Assembly (NCBI GenBank): GCA_017471245.1
Contig: JAFUVB010000099.1
Span: 1-42,201, forward strand
DNA length: 42,201 nt
From: Prevotella sp.
Lineage (GTDB): Bacteria > Bacteroidota > Bacteroidia > Bacteroidales > Bacteroidaceae
Direction of reading: 5' to 3'
Shown here one piece after another: positions 5,939 to 14,214 of the stretch. The notes beneath the pieces were generated by a model that had not been told where the DNA came from, ran no database searches, and saw only the letters and a program-made list of their open reading frames with translations. Both the position numbers and the translations under genes were made by a program. Each line of letters starts with the position of its first letter. Positions within the stretch are counted from its first letter, which is position 1.

Positions 5939-7528
5939 ATGATTTACAAATACGATTTCCTGATTATCGGGGCAGGCGTGGCTGGTATGAGCTATGCCCT
6001 GAAAGTGGCAAGAGCCAAGAAAGGCAAGGTGTGCATGATATGCAAGACTTCGCTCGATGAAGCGAACACCAGTTTCGCACAGGGCGGTGTGGCTTCAGTG
6101 ACTAATCTGGCAGTGGATAACTTCGAAAAGCACATTGAAGACACGATGATTGCCGGTGACTATATCAGCGACCGCAAGGCCGTGGAACAAGTAGTGAGGA
6201 ATGCGCCTGAACAGATTCAGGAACTGGTGAAATGGGGGGTGAACTTCGACAAGAAAGATGACGGAACGTTTGACCTGCATCGCGAGGGCGGTCACTCAGA
6301 ATTCCGCATTCTCCACCATGCCGATGACACCGGCGCCGAGATCCAGCGCGGACTGATGGCTGCCGTGCGCAGCAACCCTGACATCGAGATCAAGGAGAAT
6401 CACTTCGCCGTGGAGATTATCACGCAGCATCATCTGGGTGCGCGCGTCACAAGGCGCACTCCCTATATCAACTGCTACGGTGCCTATGTGCTGAACCCTG
6501 AGACACAGAAGGTGGACACCTATCTGTCGAAGGTCACGCTCATGTGCACAGGAGGCGTGGGGGCTGTATATCAAACCACATCGAATCCAATTATCGCCAC
6601 GGGCGACGGCATCGCGATGGTATACAGGGCAAAGGGAACGGTGGCAGACATGGAGTTTGTGCAGTTCCACCCTACAGTACTGCACTCGCCGGAGGAGACC
6701 CATCCTGCCTATCTGATTACGGAGGCGATGCGCGGATACGGTGGCATCCTGCGCCTACCCAACGGAGAGAGTTTCATGGAGAAATATGACGAGCGCCTGT
6801 CGTTGGCACCACGCGACATCGTGGCACGCGCCATTGACAAGGAGATGAAGATTCACGGACTCGACCATGTCTGTTTAGACGTGACGCATAAGGATCCTGC
6901 TGAAACGCGGAAACACTTCCCCAACATCTACCAGAAATGCCTGTCGATGGGCATTGACATCACAACCGACTACATTCCAGTGAGACCTGCGGCTCATTAT
7001 ATGTGCGGCGGCATCAAGGTTGACCTGAACGGCTGCAGCAGCATAGAGCGCCTGTATGCCATCGGAGAATGTTCTTGCACTGGCCTGCACGGCGGAAACC
7101 GACTGGCATCCAACTCTCTGATAGAAGCAGTGGTATATGCCGATGCGGCTGCCAAGCATTCGTTGGAGCACGTCGACCTGTACGACTTTAACGACAAGGT
7201 GCCTGAATGGAACGATGAAGGAACGATGACCAACGAGGAGAAAGTGCTGATCACACAGTCGGTGAAGGAAGTGGGCGAAATCATGTCCAACTATGTGGGC
7301 ATCGTGCGTAGCGACTTGCGCCTGAAGCGTGCTTGGGACCGTCTCGACATGCTCTATGAAGAGACAGAAAACTTGTTCAAGCGCGTGAAGGCGAGCAAGG
7401 ACATCTGCGAACTGCGCAACATGATCAATGTGGGATACCTGATTACGCGATGGGCCATCGAGCGCAAGGAATGCCGCGGACTGCACTTCACCATCGACTA
7501 TCCTGTGCATGCCTATGACAAGAGGTGA
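5939..7528 (+). CDS. nadB: L-aspartate oxidase
   Basis: The predicted product has 529 aa, the usual length for NadB. It oxidises L-aspartate to iminoaspartate with FAD, the first step of de novo NAD synthesis, in the cytoplasm. Visible signatures are the N-terminal FAD-binding IIGAGVAGMSYA (about residues 9-20), the SFAQGGVA segment, HREGGHSEFRILHHADDTG, and the C-terminal RPAAHYMCGG with GECSCTGLHGGNRLASNSL. The last two are diagnostic of the fumarate reductase/aspartate oxidase flavoprotein family. The C-terminal helical domain is present. No nadA or nadC lies beside it, so it is a stand-alone unit here with its own promoter and terminator. Its stop codon falls inside the first unit of a GA-rich repeat tract. 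Confidence 0.95.
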   Translation: MIYKYDFLIIGAGVAGMSYALKVARAKKGKVCMICKTSLDEANTSFAQGGVASVTNLAVDNFEKHIEDTMIAGDYISDRKAVEQVVRNAPEQIQELVKWGVNFDKKDDGTFDLHREGGHSEFRILHHADDTGAEIQRGLMAAVRSNPDIEIKENHFAVEIITQHHLGARVTRRTPYINCYGAYVLNPETQKVDTYLSKVTLMCTGGVGAVYQTTSNPIIATGDGIAMVYRAKGTVADMEFVQFHPTVLHSPEETHPAYLITEAMRGYGGILRLPNGESFMEKYDERLSLAPRDIVARAIDKEMKIHGLDHVCLDVTHKDPAETRKHFPNIYQKCLSMGIDITTDYIPVRPAAHYMCGGIKVDLNGCSSIERLYAIGECSCTGLHGGNRLASNSLIEAVVYADAAAKHSLEHVDLYDFNDKVPEWNDEGTMTNEEKVLITQSVKEVGEIMSNYVGIVRSDLRLKRAWDRLDMLYEETENLFKRVKASKDICELRNMINVGYLITRWAIERKECRGLHFTIDYPVHAYDKR

Positions 7529-7591
7529 GAGGATTAGAGGTGAGAAGCGAGAGGTGAGAAGATTAGAAGTGAGAGGTGAGAAGTGAGAGAA
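7521..7591. repeat. GA-rich degenerate direct repeats
   Basis: Several copies of GAGGTGAGAA/GAAGTGAGAG, some linked by GATTAGA, fill the stretch from the nadB stop to about 7591. The strand bias is strongly purine. I see no ORF or dyad in it. Confidence 0.7.
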
Positions 7592-7613
7592 TGGGGGAAA
7601 ACTTAAATTAAAT

Positions 7614-7645
7614 AAATAAAAGGGGGATTTTCCCCTTTTTATTTT
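7614..7645 (+). terminator. Intrinsic terminator after nadB
   Basis: A GGGG/CCCC stem extended by AAATAAAA/TTTTTATTT with a short ATTTT loop is followed by T-rich sequence. It separates nadB from the hut promoter. Confidence 0.8.
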
Positions 7646-7673
7646 GCTCTTTTCTGCAAAACAAGTAACTTTG
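7643..7673 (+). promoter_or_regulatory. Promoter of the ftcD-hutU-hutH operon
   Basis: A -33 TTTG (7643-7646) lies 19 nt before the -7 box TAACTTTG (7666-7673), matching the Bacteroidetes consensus. The ATG is 45 nt further on. No obvious operator is visible. Confidence 0.7.
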
Positions 7674-7718
7674 CAGAAAATCTATAACCTAATATATTTA
7701 TATTGCTAACTATATAAC

Positions 7719-9440
7719 ATGGCTAAACAAATTATCGAATGCGTTCCGAATTTCAGTGAAGGACGCAATCTGAGCGTTATCAAACAAATCACTGATGAAA
7801 TTGAGACGGTGAAGGGTATCAAACTTCTTGATGTGGATCCCGGTGAGGCGACCAACAGAACTGTGGTGACATTCGTGGGCGAACCCGCAGCAGTGGTTGA
7901 GGCAGCCTTCCGCGGTGTGCGCAAGGCAGGGCAACTGATCGACATGCGCCAGCATCATGGCGCTCATCCGCGCATGGGTGCTACAGATGTATGTCCGCTC
8001 ATTCCTGTTTCGGGAATCACTTTGGAAGAATGTGCCAAGCTGGCTCGCCAGTTGGCAGAACGCATTGCCAACGAACTGGCAATCCCCTGCTACTGCTATG
8101 AAGCAGCTGCCTTTACACCAGAGCGCAAGAACCTTGCCGTTTGCAGGGAAGGCGAATATGAAGCACTGGCAGAGAAACTATCCACCGATGGAAAGCAGCC
8201 AGACTTCGGCACGCGTGCCTTCGATGAAGGCGTTGCACGCACAGGATGCACTGCCGTAGGTGCCCGCGACTTCCTCATTGCCGTGAACTATAACCTGAAC
8301 ACCACCAGCACCCGACGCGCCAATGCCATTGCCTTCGACGTGAGAGAGAAAGGGCGACCCGTGCGCGAAGGCAATCCGATTACAGGCAAACCGAAGAAAG
8401 ACGAGAACGGCAATCCCATCATGCAGCCCGGAACACTGAAGAGCACCAAAGCCATTGGATGGTTCATCGATGAATATGGCATTGCGCAGGTATCAATGAA
8501 TATAACCAATATCAACGTCACCCCACTCCATGTCGCCTTCGACGAAGTATGTCGCTGCGCGCAAAACAGAGGCATACGCGTTACAGGAACAGAAATCGTG
8601 GGTCTGATTCCCAAGCGCACACTGATTGAAGCCGGTCGCTATTTCTTGGAAAAGCAGCACCGCTCAACGGGCATTCCGGAAGAAGACATCATCAATATCG
8701 CCATCAAGAGCATGGGACTGGATGACCTGAAACCATTCAACCCGTATGAGAAAGTGATTGAATTCCTGCTCGACCCGCCGTCGGCAACAGCAGGAGCCAC
8801 CGTAGTAAAACCTTCAAGACTGGTTGACTATACCGTGAAGGCATTTGCGGAGGAGACATCTCGCGAGAGTCCGGCACCGGGCGGCGGAACCATTTCAGCC
8901 TATATGGGAGCCTTGGGTGCTGCCCTGGGCACCATGGTAGCCAACCTTTCGTCGCACAAAGCCGGATGGGACGACCGTTGGAATGAATTCAGCCAGTGGG
9001 CAGACAAAGGACAGGAGCTGATGAGAGAACTGCTCCATTTGGTTGACGAAGACACCGAAGCCTTCAACCGCATCATGGCTGCCTTTGGACTTCCCAAGAA
9101 AACGGATGAAGACAAAGCTGCGCGCAGTGCCGCCATCCAGGCTGCAACGCTCTATGCCACACAAGTTCCCCTCCACACCATGCAGGCCTCTTTCCGTGCT
9201 TTCGAAATATGCAAGGCAATGGCAGAGACTGGCAATCCCAACAGTGTGAGCGATGCCGGCGTAGGAGCATTGGCAGCCCGCGCCGCCGTCTTGGGTGCCG
9301 GTCTGAACGTGAAGATCAATGCTGGCAGTCTGAAAGACCGTGAGACGGCCGACCAATTGATTGCAGAGGCAAACAATCTGATAGAGAAAGCAAATGAGGC
9401 TGAAAAAGAAATCATTGCTATTGTAGAATCCAAACTGTAA
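7719..9440 (+). CDS. ftcD: Bifunctional glutamate formimidoyltransferase/formimidoyl-THF cyclodeaminase
   Basis: The predicted product has 573 aa. Residues 1 to about 330 are the formiminotransferase, starting CVPNFSEGRN and containing GAHPRMGATDVCP, whose His83 corresponds to the catalytic His82 of the porcine enzyme. From about 365 to the end is the cyclodeaminase, with ESPAPGGGTISAYMGALGAAL and a helical bundle. The first half moves the formimino group from N-formimino-glutamate to tetrahydrofolate. The second releases ammonia to give methenyl-THF. This is the folate-dependent ending of histidine degradation. It is the first gene of the hut operon; hutU follows after 35 nt. Many bacteria encode the two activities separately (FtcD and FchA); here they are fused as in animals. 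Confidence 0.95.
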   Translation: MAKQIIECVPNFSEGRNLSVIKQITDEIETVKGIKLLDVDPGEATNRTVVTFVGEPAAVVEAAFRGVRKAGQLIDMRQHHGAHPRMGATDVCPLIPVSGITLEECAKLARQLAERIANELAIPCYCYEAAAFTPERKNLAVCREGEYEALAEKLSTDGKQPDFGTRAFDEGVARTGCTAVGARDFLIAVNYNLNTTSTRRANAIAFDVREKGRPVREGNPITGKPKKDENGNPIMQPGTLKSTKAIGWFIDEYGIAQVSMNITNINVTPLHVAFDEVCRCAQNRGIRVTGTEIVGLIPKRTLIEAGRYFLEKQHRSTGIPEEDIINIAIKSMGLDDLKPFNPYEKVIEFLLDPPSATAGATVVKPSRLVDYTVKAFAEETSRESPAPGGGTISAYMGALGAALGTMVANLSSHKAGWDDRWNEFSQWADKGQELMRELLHLVDEDTEAFNRIMAAFGLPKKTDEDKAARSAAIQAATLYATQVPLHTMQASFRAFEICKAMAETGNPNSVSDAGVGALAARAAVLGAGLNVKINAGSLKDRETADQLIAEANNLIEKANEAEKEIIAIVESKL

Positions 9441-9475
9441 AGGAACACCTTGATAAACCCTAAAACCACAAAACC

Positions 9476-11476
9476 ATGACTTTCAAAGAAGAAATACAAA
9501 TCGGTATTCCCGAAACATTGCCTGAACTTCAGGCATACGATCCGGAAATAAACCATGCGCCGAAACGCAAGGACATCCTGACTGCCGAGCAGAAGAAACT
9601 GGCATTGCGCAATGCGCTGCGCTACTTCCCGCAGCATCTTCACGCGCAGTTGGCACCTGAATTTGTGAATGAGCTCCATCAGTACGGGCGCATCTACATG
9701 TATCGCTATCGTCCGAGCTATCCCATGTATGCCCGTCCGATTGACGAATATCCCGCCAAATGCCGTCAGGCAGCAGCCATCATGATGATGATTCAAAACA
9801 ATCTCGACCCGAGAGTAGCACAGCATCCGCACGAACTGATTACCTACGGAGGCAACGGGGCTGTTTTCCAGAACTGGGCTCAATATCGTCTGGTGATGAA
9901 ATACCTCAGTGAAATGACCGATGAACAGACACTCGTGATGTATAGCGGTCATCCCCTGGGATTGTTCCCGTCGCACAAAAATGCGCCTCGCGTGGTGGTT
10001 ACCAATGGTATGGTGATCCCCAACTACAGCAAACCCGACGACTGGGAGCGCGGCAATGCCCTCGGCGTAACGCAATATGGGCAGATGACTGCCGGTTCTT
10101 ATATGTATATCGGACCGCAGGGCATCGTGCATGGCACCACAATCACAGTTTTGAATGCAGCCCGCAAGGTGGGTGGCGACAACATGAAACTGTTTGTCAC
10201 GGCCGGACTTGGCGGAATGAGCGGCGCTCAGCCTAAGGCTGGAAACATAGCAGGCGTGGTAAGCGTCACAGCAGAAATCAATCCGAAAGCAGCAGAGAAG
10301 AGATATGAGCAAGGTTGGGTGGATGAGCTGCACCACAACCTCGACGAACTGATACCTGCCATCCGCAAGGCCGTTGCTGAAAAGCGCGTGGTGTCAATGG
10401 CATACGTCGGCAATGTGGTTGACCTTTGGGAACGATTGGCTGAAGAAAATGTACATGTAGACTTGGGCAGTGACCAAACATCACTCCACAATCCGTGGGC
10501 AGGCGGCTATTATCCCGTAGGTCTGTCGCTCGAAGAAAGTAAGGTAATGATGGCTGAGAATCCCGATGAGTTTAAGAAATGCGTGCAAGCATCGCTGCGC
10601 CGCCAAGTAGCAGCCATCAACAAGCTCACCGCACAGGGCATGTATTTCTTCGACTATGGTAATGCCTTCTTGTTGGAATCGGGTCGCGCCGGTGCAGACA
10701 TTTTCGTTGAAAAGAACGGAGAAAAGAAGTTCCGCTATCCGTCATACGTTCAGGATATCATGGGACCGATGTTCTTCGACTACGGTTTCGGTCCTTTCCG
10801 CTGGGTATGCTCTTCAGGAGATCCGAAAGACCTTGAGACCACCGACCGTCTTGCCGCAGAAGTGCTTGAAGACATCCGCAAGCATGCCACCGACGATATC
10901 AAAGGGCAGCTTGATGATAACATCCACTGGATCAAGGAGGCCGGAAAGAACAAGCTGGTGGTCGGTTCGCAAGCCCGCATTCTCTATGCCGACAGCGAAG
11001 GCAGGACAAAGATTGCACTTGCCTTCAATGATGCCATCAGGCGCGGTGAGCTGAAAGCCCCAGTGGTATTGGGACGCGATCACCATGATGTATCTGGGAC
11101 AGACTCACCCTTCCGTGAGACATCCAACATCTATGACGGTTCGCAGTTCTGTGCCGACATGGCTGTGCAGAATGTCATTGGCGATTCCTTCCGTGGTGCC
11201 ACTTGGGTGAGCATCCACAACGGCGGTGGCGTAGGCTGGGGCGAGGTTATCAATGGCGGGTTCGGAATGGTCATCGATGGCAGTGATGACAGCAATCGCC
11301 ATATCCGCGAGATGCTCCTTTGGGATGTTAACAATGGTATTGCCCGTCGCTCATGGGCGCGCAACAAAGGATCCATGGATGCCATCCGCCGCGAAATGGA
11401 ACGCACACCAGGATTGGTTGTCACGCTCCCGAACCTGGCTGACGACGACCTCATCTCAAAATCCCTGAACGCATAA
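9476..11476 (+). CDS. hutU: Urocanate hydratase
   Basis: The predicted product has 666 aa, the longer Bacteroidetes-type urocanase (classical Pseudomonas/Bacillus forms are near 555 aa). It hydrates urocanate to 4-imidazolone-5-propionate using tightly bound NAD+ as electrophile. Visible signatures are YGGNGAVFQNWAQYRLVMKY, YSGHPLGLFPS, the NAD-binding TAGLGGMSGAQPKAGNIAG (about residues 240-260), FGPFRWVCSSGDPKDLETTD, and HNGGGVGWGEVINGGFGMV near the end. It lies between ftcD and hutH on the same strand with short gaps, so it is part of the hut operon. Confidence 0.96.
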   Translation: MTFKEEIQIGIPETLPELQAYDPEINHAPKRKDILTAEQKKLALRNALRYFPQHLHAQLAPEFVNELHQYGRIYMYRYRPSYPMYARPIDEYPAKCRQAAAIMMMIQNNLDPRVAQHPHELITYGGNGAVFQNWAQYRLVMKYLSEMTDEQTLVMYSGHPLGLFPSHKNAPRVVVTNGMVIPNYSKPDDWERGNALGVTQYGQMTAGSYMYIGPQGIVHGTTITVLNAARKVGGDNMKLFVTAGLGGMSGAQPKAGNIAGVVSVTAEINPKAAEKRYEQGWVDELHHNLDELIPAIRKAVAEKRVVSMAYVGNVVDLWERLAEENVHVDLGSDQTSLHNPWAGGYYPVGLSLEESKVMMAENPDEFKKCVQASLRRQVAAINKLTAQGMYFFDYGNAFLLESGRAGADIFVEKNGEKKFRYPSYVQDIMGPMFFDYGFGPFRWVCSSGDPKDLETTDRLAAEVLEDIRKHATDDIKGQLDDNIHWIKEAGKNKLVVGSQARILYADSEGRTKIALAFNDAIRRGELKAPVVLGRDHHDVSGTDSPFRETSNIYDGSQFCADMAVQNVIGDSFRGATWVSIHNGGGVGWGEVINGGFGMVIDGSDDSNRHIREMLLWDVNNGIARRSWARNKGSMDAIRREMERTPGLVVTLPNLADDDLISKSLNA

Positions 11477-11567
11477 TCACCATTTAACGATTGTGCCTGT
11501 TCGGACTTTCGCAACTATAGAGACTACAGGCACTACAGAAACCATAGAAACAAAAAAGAAAAAAACA

Positions 11568-13052
11568 ATGACACACGAAATATCAGCCGAGCATCTAACC
11601 ATCGAGCGCATCGGCGAAATCATCTATAACAACTATAAAATTGAACTCAGCGAGGATGCCAAACAGCGTATTCGCCGCTGTCGCACCTATCTCGACAAGA
11701 AGATTGCAAGCAACGGCGCACCCGTATACGGTGTGACCACTGGCTTCGGCTCACTCTGCAACGTTAGTATAGGAAAAGACCAGCTGTCGCAACTGCAAGT
11801 GAATCTGATCAAGAGCCATGCCTGCGGAACGGGCGAGCGCGTTCCCAACGACATTGTAAAGATCATGATGCTGCTCAAGATTCAGTCGTTGAGTTATGGC
11901 TATTCCGGGTGCAAGCTCGACACCGTACAGCGGCTCATCCAGTTTTTCAACAACGACATCTACCCCATTGTATATAAACAAGGATCTCTCGGCGCATCAG
12001 GCGACCTCGTTCCGCTGGCTCATCTCTGTCTGCCGCTCATCGGCATGGGCGAGGTGGAGTATCAGGGAAAGGTTTTGCCTGGGGCTGAAATGCTTCGGAA
12101 AAAGCGCTGGAAGCCCATCGAACTGGCATCCAAGGAAGGACTGGCATTGCTGAACGGTACGCAGAACATGAGCGCCTTTGCCGTATGGGCACTGCTACAG
12201 GCTCAACGGCTGAGCGCATGGGCGGACAAGATTGCAGCCATGTCATTAGATGCCTACGACGGAAGGATTGAACCATTCACCCATGCCGTGCATGCCGTGC
12301 GCCCCCATTTGGGACAAATCGAGACAGCCAAGCGCATGCGAGAGTTGCTTGAAGGCAGTCAGATCATCAATTCCATCAAGGCTCATGTGCAGGATCCATA
12401 TTCATTCCGCTGCGTGCCACAAGTGCATGGTGCCGTGAAAGACACTATCCGCTATGTGAAATCAGTGATTGACACAGAGATTAATTCTGCAACCGACAAT
12501 CCTACTGTATGTCCGGATGAAGACCTGATTATCTCAGCAGGAAACTTCCACGGTGAACCGATTGCCCTGCCCATAGATTTCCTAAGCATTGCCATGAGCG
12601 AACTCGCTGATATATCTGAGCGACGCATCTACCGCTTGGTATCAGGAACACGCGGTCTGCCCAGCTTCCTTGTTGCCAATCCTGGAGTGAATAGCGGTTT
12701 CATGATCACCCAATACACAGCAGCCTCTGTGGTTAGCCTCAACAAGAGCCTCGCCATGCCTTCGTCAGTAGACAGCATCCCGTCGTGCCAAGATCAGGAA
12801 GACCTGGTAAGTATGGGAGCCAATGCTGCCATTAAATTATATAAGGTGATACTGAACACAGAGCGTGTGCTCGCCATCGAACTGTTCAATGCTGCCCAGG
12901 CACTCGACTTCCGCCTGCCGCTTAAGTCTTCTCCTGAACTGATTGAACTGCACGATGAATTCAGGAAAGTGGTTCCGTTCATCCTCAACGACGAACTGAT
13001 GTATCCACACATCGAAGATGCCATTCAATTCATACGTAGCCACAATGCATAA
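11568..13052 (+). CDS. hutH: Histidine ammonia-lyase (histidase)
   Basis: The predicted product has 494 aa and deaminates L-histidine to urocanate, the entry step of the pathway. The sequence GSLGASGDLVPLAHL carries the A143-S144-G145 triad that cyclises to the MIO electrophile. YGVTTGFG is the usual N-terminal active-site loop. I chose the ATG at 11568 (MTHEISAEHLTIERIGEI). The frame is open to an ATG at 11493, but the extra residues are a low-complexity T/E/K string unlike any histidase start. The gap of 91 nt after hutU holds small CTACAG/ACCATAGA repeats and no promoter box. It is the last gene of the operon, followed by a strong terminator. Confidence 0.96.
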   Translation: MTHEISAEHLTIERIGEIIYNNYKIELSEDAKQRIRRCRTYLDKKIASNGAPVYGVTTGFGSLCNVSIGKDQLSQLQVNLIKSHACGTGERVPNDIVKIMMLLKIQSLSYGYSGCKLDTVQRLIQFFNNDIYPIVYKQGSLGASGDLVPLAHLCLPLIGMGEVEYQGKVLPGAEMLRKKRWKPIELASKEGLALLNGTQNMSAFAVWALLQAQRLSAWADKIAAMSLDAYDGRIEPFTHAVHAVRPHLGQIETAKRMRELLEGSQIINSIKAHVQDPYSFRCVPQVHGAVKDTIRYVKSVIDTEINSATDNPTVCPDEDLIISAGNFHGEPIALPIDFLSIAMSELADISERRIYRLVSGTRGLPSFLVANPGVNSGFMITQYTAASVVSLNKSLAMPSSVDSIPSCQDQEDLVSMGANAAIKLYKVILNTERVLAIELFNAAQALDFRLPLKSSPELIELHDEFRKVVPFILNDELMYPHIEDAIQFIRSHNA

Positions 13053-13057
13053 TTAAG

Positions 13058-13093
13058 AAAACGGCTGAAGGTTTTATTCTTCAGCCGTTTTTT
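13058..13093. terminator. Bidirectional terminator between hutH and the facing gene
   Basis: The stem AAAACGGCTGAAG/CTTCAGCCGTTTT has an 8-nt loop and is flanked by A- and T-runs. It can therefore serve hutH on the plus strand and, in reverse orientation, the minus-strand gene ending at 13106. Confidence 0.9.
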
Positions 13094-13105
13094 CATGATT
13101 CTCAC

Positions 13106-13597
13106 TCACTTCAACGTATTGTCAAACTCTCTCATTTTCTCGCGCGCACGCTTCAGATGCTTGCGGTCGCGCCGCCCCCTGACATCCAGCATGTTGGCAA
13201 AATCGAAAGTAAGGATAGGGAAAGCCACCGAATAGCGCGGCATGTTCCGGTTTTGCTCAGCACCGCGCCGCAAAGCCCTAAGCAAATCGGGACTGATTCC
13301 TGTGACGACCAACTCGGGCAACACGTTGTGCTGAGGCATCAGATACATCGTATCCGCTACCTCTGCCTGTGAAAGTTTCTCTTTATAATACTGCAGATGA
13401 GAGAAGGTAACACTATCGAATGGCACCGGCAGCTCCACAATGCCCTGATAATTGGTACGGCGCACCGTAACACTATCAATGATCACCGATACATCTGTTA
13501 CCGGCAGCTCGGTTTCAAAATCCAGCACTTTCACCTTGCGCTGTGCATGCGCTGCCAGACAAGACAGCAAAAACACCAAGAGAAAAACCTTCTTCAT
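13106..13597 (-). CDS. Secreted carboxypeptidase-regulatory-like domain protein (paralogue 2)
   Basis: The predicted product has 163 aa. A signal peptide, MKKVFLLVFLLSCLAAHA, is followed by Q at the cleavage site. The mature start, RKVKVLDFETELPVTDVSVI, reads as a CarboxypepD_reg/CNA-B-like beta-sandwich ('D..T..PV....V'). The C-terminus is strongly basic and helical (RGRRDRKHLKRAREKM). The start overlaps the stop of the upstream gene by four bases (ATGA), so the pair is translationally coupled. The two proteins share layout and several motifs and look like ancient duplicates. They are exported to the periplasm or surface; their function is unknown. Confidence 0.75.
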   Translation of the reverse strand: MKKVFLLVFLLSCLAAHAQRKVKVLDFETELPVTDVSVIIDSVTVRRTNYQGIVELPVPFDSVTFSHLQYYKEKLSQAEVADTMYLMPQHNVLPELVVTGISPDLLRALRRGAEQNRNMPRYSVAFPILTFDFANMLDVRGRRDRKHLKRAREKMREFDNTLK

Positions 13598-14082
13598 TTT
13601 TCGTCGTACTCCTCCAAAAGACGCTTTGTCCGCTCGCGCTTTCTCTCGCGCCGGCTCTTGTATTTGAAAAACTTCAATATTTTGTCTACCCCTATTCTCA
13701 ATGCAGGCTCTGCTGGATTGGGAAGCTGACGGTGGCTCTTCAGGTAATCCTTAATGCTTTCTTGCTGAGATATCACCGTCACTTCATCAATCATATTTTC
13801 TTTGGCAAAGAGAAATATAGTATCTCGTACTTCTTCAAACTTCAACATCTCTGTGGCATATCTCACATGACTGACATGTAGACTGTCGAACTTTTCGGGA
13901 ATGGAGGCCACGCCCATGCTATCGGTCTGCGTCCTCACGCCTGGATATGGAACCACAGCTGCCCTTCCCACAGGTTCACGCGTCTCAACATCGAGCACAA
14001 GAATCCTGCGCTGTGCTTTTACGGACAGACACCCCATGACCGTAAGCAATATAAGGCAATATCTAAGCATGTCCAGATTCAT
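13594..14082 (-). CDS. Secreted carboxypeptidase-regulatory-like domain protein (paralogue 1)
   Basis: The product has 162 aa from the ATG at 14082 (158 aa if the ATG at 14070 is used). The hydrophobic signal LRYCLILLTVMGCLSVKA precedes QRRILVLDVETREPVGRA, which aligns by eye with QRKVKVLDFETELPV in the downstream paralogue. Shared later motifs are FDSLHVSH/FDSVTFSH and VRDTIFLF/VADTMYLM. The C-terminal tail, KYKSRRERKRERTKRLLEEY, is very basic. A frame upstream of 14082 is open but lies above the promoter box at 14095-14102, so I excluded it. The gene pair sits between hutH and hutI, facing both. No role in histidine degradation is evident. Confidence 0.75.
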   Translation of the reverse strand: MNLDMLRYCLILLTVMGCLSVKAQRRILVLDVETREPVGRAAVVPYPGVRTQTDSMGVASIPEKFDSLHVSHVRYATEMLKFEEVRDTIFLFAKENMIDEVTVISQQESIKDYLKSHRQLPNPAEPALRIGVDKILKFFKYKSRRERKRERTKRLLEEYDEK

Positions 14083-14094
14083 AAGAATATGATG

Positions 14095-14102
14095 CAAAGA
14101 TA
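14095..14102 (-). promoter_or_regulatory. Promoter -7 box of the secreted-protein pair
   Basis: CAAAGATA on the plus strand reads TATCTTTG on the minus strand. It ends 12 nt before the ATG at 14082 and 24 nt before the one at 14070. The shorter protein would have the more usual leader length. Confidence 0.6.
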
Positions 14103-14186
14103 ATGGTAATATACATAATAACACGTTCTGTTTACCCGAATTAGTAAAAAACAACATTTATTGCTTTAATTATAAAAAAGTTTTTG

Positions 14187-14194
14187 TAAATTTG
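14187..14194 (+). promoter_or_regulatory. Promoter -7 box of hutI
   Basis: TAAATTTG matches the consensus and ends 20 nt before the hutI ATG. hutI therefore has its own promoter, separate from ftcD-hutU-hutH. Confidence 0.65.
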
Positions 14195-14214
14195 TGCCAA
14201 ATTAAAGATACACC

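Noticed and set aside
11493-11567. Upstream extension of hutH to an earlier ATG
   Set aside because: The extra 25 residues are low complexity and absent from histidases; the ATG at 11568 gives the standard length and start.
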